Shown: positions 57,899-64,000 of the stretch, one piece after another
How the letters are laid out: the number at the start of each line of letters is the position of its first letter
Position numbering within the stretch: the stretch's first letter is position 1
DNA from: Oscillospiraceae bacterium
GTDB lineage: Bacteria; Bacillota; Clostridia; Oscillospirales; Ruminococcaceae
NCBI GenBank assembly: GCA_021201135.1
Contig: JAJQGT010000006.1
Coordinates: forward strand, 715,710 to 779,709
Reading direction: 5' to 3'
Length of the DNA: 64,000 nt
Program-made: the position numbers and the translations under genes
Notes under the pieces: generated by a model
What the model was told of the DNA's origin: nothing
The model's input: the letters and a program-made list of their open reading frames with translations, nothing else
Database searches by the model: none

Positions 57899-58345
57899 TT
57901 ACTTATAGGAATTTTCGGGCGGTTCGTCTGAGTTTTCAGATGCAAGTACCGCATAAAACCAATCTTCTACAATAGAGCTTGACTGTGGCGGGGTTCCTGT
58001 CATAGAACCCTTAAATGCTCCCTCAGTTTTTGCAAGCAATTCGGAGGCTTTCAAGCGGTCGGTCGGTCTTTGTGCGTCATCTCTGAATAGGTCGCTCCAG
58101 AATGCCTGAATTTCGGAGATGTCCGCTATCTTGTCTTTGTCTATTTCCTCTTGTATTTCCTGCAAGTGATTCTGAATATCAACATTTTTCAACAATCTTT
58201 GCCCGATGCTCCCGGCGGTTCTCTGTGAGTAACCGGCGGAAATTGCCGCTTTCGTGGCATTCCCGCTCTTTGCATATTCAAGGCAAAATAGCTCTTGTCT
58301 TCGATTCATCCCCTTAGTTCTCCCTTTTTCTTTTCCGTTTCTCAA
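57899..58345 (-). CDS. Phage terminase small subunit
   Basis: This TerS protein recognises phage packaging sites. It matches the Terminase_2 family: RRQELFCLEYAKSGNATKAA, then ISAGYSQRTAGSIGQRLL, with a helical oligomerisation part after it. The start is either TTG 58345, which overlaps the upstream stop (TTGA), or ATG 58309; the ATG abuts its own Shine-Dalgarno. No TerL gene follows, which is the key oddity and the main reason to suspect a satellite. Confidence 0.88.
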   Translation of the reverse strand: MRNGKEKGRTKGMNRRQELFCLEYAKSGNATKAAISAGYSQRTAGSIGQRLLKNVDIQNHLQEIQEEIDKDKIADISEIQAFWSDLFRDDAQRPTDRLKASELLAKTEGAFKGSMTGTPPQSSSIVEDWFYAVLASENSDEPPENSYK

Positions 58346-58710
58346 TCCGTTATCTTATACCATGTTGTTGAGCTCTTCAGCGTGTTTTCGTCCCGATAGC
58401 CTTCAGTTTCCGGCGGTTCCGTCCCTCTGTAGGTCTCAATCAGACCGACGGCTTCAAGCTCTCTTTTCCAGTTCCTGACCGCCTCTATAGAGCACTCCAG
58501 ACCCCGGCTCAATTCCCGGCTTGTCTTGTAAAACCAACAATCACACACGGTGCCGTCTTCTCGACTGTAGCTATTGGTTCCGCTTTTCCGCTCGATACTT
58601 AGCAAGTAACAGTAGAAACAGAATGCGCCCTGCGATATTCGCTTCAGCCGTACGGCTTCAAGAGCTTTCGCCGATACTTTGATATAGTTTTCTGTTGTGT
58701 GTCTGCTCAT
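58342..58710 (-). CDS. Winged-helix phage replication/regulatory protein 1
   Basis: A 122-residue protein with an HTH_36-like fold (FYKTSRELSRGLECSIEAVR, then NWKRELEAVGLIETYRG). Such domains open phage replisome organisers and RepA-type initiators. ATG 58710 with ggggtgagag is preferred over the track start 58740. It overlaps the next gene's end and terS start. Confidence 0.7.
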   Translation of the reverse strand: MSRHTTENYIKVSAKALEAVRLKRISQGAFCFYCYLLSIERKSGTNSYSREDGTVCDCWFYKTSRELSRGLECSIEAVRNWKRELEAVGLIETYRGTEPPETEGYRDENTLKSSTTWYKITD

Positions 58711-58721
58711 GCTCTCACCCC

Positions 58722-59036
58722 CTATAGCAGATGATACCATGTGACCGGCTTTTCACCGATGATTTTGTGTGTCTCGGGGTTCTCAATACCGACTCTTGTC
58801 TCAATCAGACCGGCGGTCTTGAGCTCTTGCTTTGCGCTGTTGATTGTCCGCTTGCTTAGTCCCGTATCATTTGCAAGGTCGCTTTCGGCTCGATAAAACC
58901 ATTTCCCGGCTTTGCAATACTGAAATTCGGCTTTTTTTAAAACCGTATATAGGGAAAGACTCGACGGCTTGATTTTTTTGCTTTCAAGTGTTTCAATCAC
59001 ACCGAAAGGAACCTTGACGAATTTTTCGCCGTTCAT
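58722..59036 (-). CDS. Winged-helix phage replication/regulatory protein 2
   Basis: A 104-residue protein with the same architecture as its neighbour: FYRAESDLANDTGLSKRTIN, then a wing with AGLIETRVG, and a C-terminal VTWYHLL matching TTWYKITD in the neighbour. The pair seems to have arisen by duplication. Likely DNA-binding; replication initiation or regulation is inference. Confidence 0.72.
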   Translation of the reverse strand: MNGEKFVKVPFGVIETLESKKIKPSSLSLYTVLKKAEFQYCKAGKWFYRAESDLANDTGLSKRTINSAKQELKTAGLIETRVGIENPETHKIIGEKPVTWYHLL

Positions 59037-59051
59037 AGCGATTTCCCGCCT

Positions 59052-59360
59052 TTACAATGATATTTGCGTTTTGGCTTCTTCCTCTTGAGCAAGGGCGGTT
59101 TTTGCGGCTCGAATAACTGCGAAAGTTGTGTAACCCCGCCGCTCCATAAGTTGGATAAACCGTCGGAGCTCGGGGAGGTCGCCCGGCTCATGTCTGAAAT
59201 AGCCCTTAGAGCAGGCAAGAATTAAAGCACCGTCTCGCCGTTCGCTCTCAATCTCTTTTCTTAGCTCCCGGAGTGATACACCGGCGATATGTGCCAGTTC
59301 TTCAGCGTGAATAGCGTTGACTTCTCCAGTCGGTAAAATATCATATATCCGATGTATCAA
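59052..59360 (-). CDS. Phage-type HTH protein of unknown role
   Basis: A 102-residue protein with an N-terminal helix-turn-helix (IHAEELAHIAGVSLRELRKE) then a basic helical C-terminus. I recall similar proteins in Clostridia prophage replication modules. The start is TTG 59360, which overlaps the upstream stop (TTGA) and follows gggaggtgaaagccc. Confidence 0.7.
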   Translation of the reverse strand: MIHRIYDILPTGEVNAIHAEELAHIAGVSLRELRKEIESERRDGALILACSKGYFRHEPGDLPELRRFIQLMERRGYTTFAVIRAAKTALAQEEEAKTQISL

Positions 59361-59503
59361 GGGCTTTCACCTCCCTTTTGTAGAGCCTGCTCGGAGTGGG
59401 CATTTTCTTCTCTGCGTGCCTTTACATACTCGATAAGCTCGGGGTATAAAGCCGCCGCCAGAGCTCGGGCTTGCTCTTTGGTTAGTAACTCTTCATCATT
59501 CAT
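59357..59503 (-). CDS. 48-residue protein of the mobile element
   Basis: Below the track cutoff. MNDEELLTKEQARALAAALY begins an amphipathic, charged helix. The start overlaps the preceding stop (ATGA) and the stop overlaps the next start (TTGA), so it sits in a fully coupled chain. Function unknown. Confidence 0.6.
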   Translation of the reverse strand: MNDEELLTKEQARALAAALYPELIEYVKARREENAHSEQALQKGGESP

Positions 59504-59685
59504 GAGCAAGCCTTGAGTTCTTCGATTGCCTTTGTAAGTATTGCCCGGTGTTCCGGCGTTAGGTCGGTGCGTAACCAGCGGTATATTGTAATCTCTTTAA
59601 TACCCGCCTGTTCGGCGACTTCCCATTGTGTCAAGCCGTTTCTTTTGATTTCGTCCCGGATGTCTGCATTTTTAATTTCTCTCAT
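59500..59685 (-). CDS. Small XRE/excisionase-like HTH protein
   Basis: A 61-residue protein whose core NGLTQWEVAEQAGIKEITIY is a helix-turn-helix, as in excisionases and Cro-type repressors. ATG 59685 with gagaggtaaac upstream is the real start (the track says 59760). It is first in the minus-strand run and diverges from the DUF6076-type gene, so it may govern a divergent switch. Confidence 0.72.
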   Translation of the reverse strand: MREIKNADIRDEIKRNGLTQWEVAEQAGIKEITIYRWLRTDLTPEHRAILTKAIEELKACS

Positions 59686-59874
59686 GTTTACCTCTCTTTT
59701 CTCTTGATTTAGTGTTTTGATGATGGTATAATAATATTGTCGGGTTATCTTCTCCCGCAACTTCTACATCAATTATAAGGCATTTAGAGGGAGCACTCAA
59801 CGGGTCGATTTTGGAACTCAAAAATCGAAAAATAGGGCGGAAAAGTTTTCTAATATTTTACAGAAAAGAGGGCA

Positions 59875-60783
59875 ATGGTGGAAAATTTAGGCTTTGGATA
59901 TAATCTTGAAATTTACAATTCAGAGATAAAGTACGATGGCAAAGATTATAAATTACCTTTGGTGTGTTCTGCATACGATGATAGGGATAGGCTCTATACT
60001 ACACGACATAGCGCAATTTTAATAGATGCAAGTATTTTAGATATGAGCTTATATCATGATGATTATATCGCATACGGTGAGCCTTTGCTTTTGAATACGC
60101 TGTATGAGTCTGGTTATAATGGAATGTTTCGCACCGGGATTATAAGTGATAAAGTCGTTATAGAGGATAGACTCGCAAAGGCTGGTGTCGCATTCTGTGA
60201 TGGCTCGAATGAATTAACCCGAAAATGGAATAGCTCTTTTTACTTGAAAGTCTTTGTGCCTGATGTGGATTATAGCAAAGTTACGATTTATAAGGGCGTT
60301 CCGTCCGCTTATGCAGTGTGTGATTGTATAGAACATTATGCAATCGCCCATAAATTGAGCATAAAAAAATGTGCATATTGCGGCAAGCCTTTTTTAGCTA
60401 CACATGGAAACGGAAAGTTTTGTAGCCGTATTGGATTTGATGACGAATACCCGGATGAATCGTGCAAAGTTGCATTTCAAAATAAAAAGTCCAAATTGCG
60501 CAAACGGTGTGACAGTTTGATTGAGAAATACGGTAAAAAAGCAAATGATTTCTTTGTAGACGAAAATACCGCAAGTACAATGGCAAGGAAACGTGAGCTT
60601 CACAAAATCGCTTGTGAATATGCAGATTTGCAATTCAGAGTTGAAGAACTGCGAGACAAATATTTAAATAATAATCCCGACCCCTTCGACCTTGAATGGC
60701 TTGAGTTTGAACTTGACTATAGATATAGTGATTTTTCCATGAAAGGCGAAAGTAAAGAAAATATAATCTTGAAAGAGGTCTAA
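59875..60783 (+). CDS. DUF6076-type zinc-finger protein
   Basis: A 302-residue AT-rich gene. The C-terminal half has a putative zinc finger: CAYCGKPFLATHGNGKFCSR followed by a further Cys in DESCKV, the pattern I associate with DUF6076, a family often beside recombinases in Clostridia. The N-terminal half has no motif I know. The RBS is weak (gaaaagagggca). It starts the + strand run DUF6076-small ORF-recombinase. Possible cargo such as defence is speculative. Confidence 0.65.
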   Translation: MVENLGFGYNLEIYNSEIKYDGKDYKLPLVCSAYDDRDRLYTTRHSAILIDASILDMSLYHDDYIAYGEPLLLNTLYESGYNGMFRTGIISDKVVIEDRLAKAGVAFCDGSNELTRKWNSSFYLKVFVPDVDYSKVTIYKGVPSAYAVCDCIEHYAIAHKLSIKKCAYCGKPFLATHGNGKFCSRIGFDDEYPDESCKVAFQNKKSKLRKRCDSLIEKYGKKANDFFVDENTASTMARKRELHKIACEYADLQFRVEELRDKYLNNNPDPFDLEWLEFELDYRYSDFSMKGESKENIILKEV

Positions 60784-60786
60784 CAG

Positions 60787-60969
60787 ATGATAGAAGTATA
60801 CGAAACGAAACACGAAACCCCGGCTTGCTCGATAGATGGCAAAGAGTATGAGGCTATCTTATTAAGGGCATACAGAGCGGGCGCGATTGAGCAGAAATTC
60901 CAGATTATACAGTACTGCATGAATGTATTAGAGCCGTACAACAAAATAACAGTTGAGCATACAGAGTGA
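60787..60969 (+). CDS. 60-residue protein next to the recombinase
   Basis: A short acidic protein (MIEVYETKHETPACSIDGKE) with RBS gaggtctaacagATG, the same GAGGTCTAAC context as the recombinase start. Possibly an accessory of the recombinase. Unknown. Confidence 0.55.
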   Translation: MIEVYETKHETPACSIDGKEYEAILLRAYRAGAIEQKFQIIQYCMNVLEPYNKITVEHTE

Positions 60970-60991
60970 ATTTTATAGTGAGGTCTAACCG

Positions 60992-62527
60992 ATGAATGTT
61001 GTTATATACGCCCGATACTCTTCACATAACCAAACAGAGCAGAGCATAGAGGGACAACTCGACTATTGCTACAGATACGCCGAAAGAGAGGGGCACACCG
61101 TTATTGAAGAATATATTGACAGAGCTTTAACGGCTACGTCTGATAAACGCCCGGAGTTCCAGCGGATGATTGCGGATAGTGAGGACAAGAAGAGCAAGGT
61201 TAAATTTGAGGCGGTACTTGTATATCGTTATGACAGATTCAGCCGGAACCAAATTGACGATATTCTCTACACGAAAAAGCTTGCTCAAAACGGCGTTGTT
61301 GTTATCAGCGTAACAGAGCCGATGTCTGATAACCCAGATGACCCGACGGCTCAATTTATGCGTGGTATTATACGGGAAATGAACGCTTTTTATAGCGCGG
61401 AATTAGGGCAAAAGGTTACAAGAGGCATGAATATAAACGCCGAAAAGCACTTATCGAACGGCGGAACAATCCCCTTAGGATTCAAGACGGTTGACAAGGT
61501 CTATGTGATTGATGAAGAAACCGCCCCGATTATTCGGGAAATATTCGATAGAGCTATAAGCGGTGATAGTTATACAGAGATTGCGGATTCGTTAAATGCT
61601 CGGGGTATCAAGACAATTAAGGGCGGAACGTTCGCAAAGGGTACAATCCCGAAAATTCTGCAAAATGTCAAGTACAAGGGAACGTATAAATTCGGCGACG
61701 TTCAAATCCCGGATGCAATACCCAGAATTATTGACGATGAAACATTTAGGAGGGCTCAAGAAGTGATAGAGCGGAACGGCAAAGCTCGCACCCATAGCAA
61801 GGCGAAAGGCAAGGATGAATATTTACTAACTACTAAACTATTTTGTGGTTATTGCCGGGATATGATGGTAGGAATGAGCGGACGCTCTCAGACGGGAGCC
61901 GTTCACCGTTACTATGCGTGTAAAAATGCAAGAAAAGGGACGTGTCACAAAAAACACGTCCGCAAAGAGTATATAGAAGATTTAGTAATCAGTGCGTGCA
62001 AAAAGCTTTTGACAGAAAGCAGAATAAAGCAGATTTCAAGGGAGCTCGAACAATTCGGAAAACGCAATTTTGAGTCAACCTGCCTTTATTCTTTACAGAA
62101 ACAGCAAAAAAAGCTTGAAAAGCAAAAGAACAATCTTTTAGATTCTATTTCAGACTCTGACCTGCCGGAACTGCGAAAACCGTATCAAGAAAAGCTATTG
62201 CAAGTAATGCAAGAAATAAAAGTGATAGAGCAGGCTATAGAAGAGGAAAAAGAAAACGATGTCAATCTATCAGCCGATGAAATATCAGATTTCCTGCATA
62301 AGATAAAAAGCGACTGCACAAATTCCATGAAGTCGAAAAAAGCCTTGATTTCAACATTCGTGAATAGGATATACCTATACGATGACAAAATAACGATTGT
62401 GTTCAATTCAAGCGATAAGGATGCTACAATCGATTTCACGGAATTTGAAGAGCCCGAAAAGCCCGATGAAACCTTGATTTCGGGCAAAAGTTCGACTTTA
62501 AAAATTGATGCTTCACCACAAATGTAA
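60992..62527 (+). CDS. Large serine recombinase
   Basis: A 511-residue site-specific recombinase. The N-terminal resolvase domain has catalytic Ser in IYARYSSHNQ (Ser10) with DRFSRN and GxLxR-type residues. The Recombinase domain has IPLGFKTVDKV and an ILQNVKYKGTYKFG segment, then a zinc ribbon (CGYCRDMM...CKNARKGTC) and a coiled coil with Lys/Gln-rich helices. These enzymes integrate and excise phages and ICEs. The length is typical. It should act on an attachment site near this end of the element. Confidence 0.95.
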   Translation: MNVVIYARYSSHNQTEQSIEGQLDYCYRYAEREGHTVIEEYIDRALTATSDKRPEFQRMIADSEDKKSKVKFEAVLVYRYDRFSRNQIDDILYTKKLAQNGVVVISVTEPMSDNPDDPTAQFMRGIIREMNAFYSAELGQKVTRGMNINAEKHLSNGGTIPLGFKTVDKVYVIDEETAPIIREIFDRAISGDSYTEIADSLNARGIKTIKGGTFAKGTIPKILQNVKYKGTYKFGDVQIPDAIPRIIDDETFRRAQEVIERNGKARTHSKAKGKDEYLLTTKLFCGYCRDMMVGMSGRSQTGAVHRYYACKNARKGTCHKKHVRKEYIEDLVISACKKLLTESRIKQISRELEQFGKRNFESTCLYSLQKQQKKLEKQKNNLLDSISDSDLPELRKPYQEKLLQVMQEIKVIEQAIEEEKENDVNLSADEISDFLHKIKSDCTNSMKSKKALISTFVNRIYLYDDKITIVFNSSDKDATIDFTEFEEPEKPDETLISGKSSTLKIDASPQM

Positions 62528-62557
62528 GAAGTATCCAGTTATGGGTACTTCTTTTTT
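62526..62557 (+). terminator. Terminator of the recombinase operon
   Basis: AAGAAGTATCC / GGGTACTTCTT with a 6-base loop, then TTTTTT. It overlaps the recombinase stop codon. Confidence 0.8.
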
Positions 62558-62599
62558 ATAAAAAATAAAAATGGGTCTGTACAGGATGAGTGTCAGACG

Positions 62600-62900
62600 A
62601 AGTGTTAGAAAAGCCCTGCAAAAATAGACAAAAAGGTAAAAGAAAAAGCCCGAAGATGGCTTGCCTTCGAGCTTTGTAAGGTGGTGGAGCATACGGGATT
62701 CGAACCCGTGACCTCCACACTGCCAGTGACCTGGGATAAAAATTATTTCATCTTTTTTGTAACCTTTTCTTCCCTTTTAAATCCTCGTAAAACCGCAGTA
62801 AATCAAGGTTTTATCGATTTATCTGCGTAAAAATCCGCAGTTCAATGCAAATCCTCAAAATTTCATCAACCCAGAAAAAGTGTTAGAAAAGTGTTAGAAA
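62600..62900. repeat. Direct repeats AAGTGTTAGAAA(AG) flanking a tRNA fragment
   Basis: AAGTGTTAGAAAAG occurs perfectly at 62600 and 62878, and AAGTGTTAGAAA again at 62889, so two copies are in tandem. They flank the tRNA fragment at 62682, like integrase arm-type sites around a core. The remaining 62528-63165 has no gene; I see an imperfect dyad CGCAGTAAATC / GATTTATCTGCG near 62800. Confidence 0.55.
62682..62726 (-). pseudogene. 3' fragment of tRNA-Ala (probable attachment-site remnant)
   Basis: On the minus strand the sequence runs from an anticodon loop CTGGCAG (anticodon GGC) through TGTGG, a T arm ACGGG-TTCGAAT-CCCGT, the 3' acceptor ATGCTCC and ACCA. The 5' half is missing: bases before the loop (GGTCA) cannot pair with TGTGG. 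Such 3' tRNA fragments mark the distal end of elements integrated in tRNA genes. Confidence 0.75.
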
Positions 62901-63098
62901 CTTTACCGTGTTAAAAAAGAAGTTACAGAGGAAGAATAATATATAAGCTAACTTTCAGAAATCATGAACATAGTGTCTCAAAAGCTTGCTTTATTTTCGG
63001 CGGTGTTGTATAATATTTGATGGGTAGTTTTACATGAATGATTGAACCGTCAGGATGGCGGATTGAATTTTGAACTAATCAGACGATTTTTGATAAGA

Positions 63099-63127
63099 TT
63101 GAAAACAGGAAATAATTGTGCTATAAT
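63099..63127 (+). promoter_or_regulatory. Promoter of the truncated methyltransferase gene
   Basis: TTGAAA-17-TATAAT, about 40 bases upstream of the ATG. Confidence 0.65.
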
Positions 63128-63165
63128 ATATTTCAAGGCTAATCATAGAAAAGAAGGTATCCCAA

Positions 63166-63684
63166 ATGGCTATGCTGCAAGATTTAATTGCACAGATTGA
63201 AGACCCGGATTTACGGGAGCGGTTTGCAAAGGAAACAGACAAGCTGACGAAGCAGAAAAAGTTTGGGCTTGTATTCGAGGAACATCTGCCTGAATGCACG
63301 TCTCTTTACGAAGTGCCGGTTAAGGTAGGCTCGGTTGTTGCAAAGAAGCTCGGTGCCGTCAGCGATACTTACGTTGTTTTATCCATCCGGGATGGCATGG
63401 CAAAGTGCATCCGCAAGGAATCAAAAGAGCTTGAAGAAATACCTTTATGCGACCTTGTTTCCGTTGCGGAATTCGGCGAGCCGATTTATCCATATCTCAA
63501 GCCGGTTGACAGTGTCTGCAATGCGCCCGACAGCGACCTCTGGCACACGTTGATTGAGGCGGACAACTACCATGCCTTACAGTTACTCGAATATCTTTAT
63601 GCCGGCAAGGTAGATTGCATCTACATTGATATTTATCCCGCATATTTGATACAATCCAACGGAACTGTGCGCGAGTGTGCATAG
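63166..63684 (+). pseudogene. Truncated N-terminus of a type III-like DNA adenine methyltransferase
   Basis: The 172-residue ORF has the N-terminal region of Mod-type methyltransferases, ending in LWHTLIEADNYHALQLLEYL and KVDCIYID. In the family this leads straight into the catalytic DPPYNTG motif. Here the frame continues with unrelated IYPAYLIQSNG and stops after about 15 more residues, so the catalytic domain has been deleted or replaced. It is a remnant of a restriction-modification gene. Confidence 0.75.
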
Positions 63685-63733
63685 GGGTGTGCAAAGAGAT
63701 TTTAGGGTGTGCAGGAAGGGTTCAAGGTGTGCA
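63675..63733. repeat. GGTGTGCA repeats with 20-bp period
   Basis: GGTGTGCA lies at 63686, 63706 and 63726, exactly 20 bases apart, with a fourth GTGTGCA at 63675. The sequence between is not conserved, which points to protein binding rather than slippage. Confidence 0.6.
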
Positions 63734-63758
63734 GGTGGTCGGGAGTTCCCGGCTTTTA

Positions 63759-63845
63759 TTATGCAGACACATACTTGCTCGTGCGGTCGCCGTAATCGCG
63801 GAGTGCCTGATACATACGGGTGTTGTCCATGAATGTCCAGACCAT
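63759..63845 (-). CDS. Possible 28-residue ORF
   Basis: MVWTFMDNTRMYQALRDYGD starts a frame that reads like protein, unlike the 99-residue track ORF that overlaps it. An aaggggc motif lies 10 bases upstream. Too short to judge; it could be the end of a decayed gene. Confidence 0.25.
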   Translation of the reverse strand: MVWTFMDNTRMYQALRDYGDRTSKYVSA

Positions 63846-63900
63846 TATCTCTTTGCCCCTTGAGTAAATCCACTATAATCACCTCCAGATGGACATGAAA

Positions 63901-63930
63901 AAAGAGCGGCTGGTTAAGTCGCTCTTTTAT
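63901..63930. terminator. Bidirectional terminator-like hairpin
   Basis: AAAGAGCG / CGCTCTTT with an 11-base loop, flanked by A and T runs. The last 70 bases of the window show nothing further. Confidence 0.6.
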
Positions 63931-64000
63931 AAAGTTATAAAGTTAAAAAACAGGACTTTTGCGGGTCAGGCATTTAATTGCTCAACTACATTTAAAATGA

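Larger units (their letters stand above)
56074..62560. mobile_element. Putative phage satellite or decayed prophage with serine recombinase
   Basis: This AT-richer block contains a terminase small subunit without large terminase, portal, capsid or lysis genes, several winged-helix proteins of the sort found in phage replication modules, a divergently placed small HTH regulator, a DUF6076-type protein and a large serine recombinase at the right end. Carrying terS alone plus regulators, replication genes and an integrase is the hallmark of phage-inducible chromosomal islands. The size, about 6.5 kb, is small for that class, and no primase is recognised. Ends are not defined; I could not find matching att cores. 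A degraded prophage explains the same genes. Confidence 0.55.

Noticed and set aside
63583-63882. 99-residue minus-strand ORF at the right end
   Set aside because: It mostly translates the GGTGTGCA repeats and the antisense of the methyltransferase remnant.

Overview
The window looks like the chromosome of a strictly anaerobic Firmicute of class Clostridia, most likely an Oscillospiraceae/Ruminococcaceae-type gut or rumen bacterium. The evidence is the gene content: a split ferredoxin-type glutamate synthase with an ANTAR regulator, an F-type ATP synthase with subunit I and AtpZ, a ferredoxin:thioredoxin-reductase-like protein beside thioredoxin, a giant 2-hydroxyacyl-CoA dehydratase activase-like protein, an NPTTG-type wall-sorting signal, endo-galactanase, and near-consensus TTGACA-17-TATAAT promoters. 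This placement is inference; no 16S gene is present.  Layout. 1-5.9 kb (+): 3' part of a RodA/FtsW-type polymerase, galK, trmB, then a tctCBA tricarboxylate transporter operon. 6.0-7.7 kb (-): a 36-residue membrane-peptide gene with a perfect promoter and two identical palindromes, and an AT-rich DUF4143-type ATPase. 7.7-11.6 kb: GNAT acetyltransferase, araD-like epimerase/aldolase and phosphodiesterase (-), then a three-gene cassette of unknown small proteins and an FTR-like/thioredoxin pair (+). 11.6-23.4 kb (-): EF-G-like GTPase, wall-anchored SGNH hydrolase, GH53 galactanase, icd, acn, PIN/Phd toxin-antitoxin, YitT protein, PlsC acyltransferase. 23.6-30.6 kb (+): attenuated operon for split glutamate synthase, glutamine synthetase and an ANTAR protein. 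30.6-41.6 kb (+): pyrG, purF, purC, purB, purA, carA, carB. 41.8-46.1 kb (+): activase-like fusion. 46.1-55.6 kb (-): lipoprotein, complete ATP synthase operon, citrate synthase. 55.9 kb (+): tRNA-Lys.  The metabolic genes fit together. Citrate synthase, aconitase and isocitrate dehydrogenase form an oxidative half-TCA branch giving 2-oxoglutarate. The GS/GOGAT operon turns this into glutamate and glutamine, and pyrG, purF and carAB consume the glutamine for nucleotides. Endo-galactanase and galactokinase suggest use of plant galactan.  From about 56.0 to 62.6 kb the sequence is AT-richer and looks mobile: two look-alike small transcription units, iteron-like repeats, a metallopeptidase, tiny ORFs, a 31-bp-period repeat array, a terminase small subunit without large subunit or capsid genes, several helix-turn-helix proteins, a divergent regulator, a DUF6076-type zinc protein and a large serine recombinase. 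The best reading is a phage satellite (PICI-like) or a decayed prophage; this is the most promising candidate for an undescribed system. To its right lie a 3' tRNA-Ala fragment flanked by repeated 12-14-mers, a truncated DNA methyltransferase and a further repeat cluster.  Two families of short palindromic repeats are scattered through the core and often begin exactly at or three bases after stop codons. No rRNA or CRISPR array was seen.
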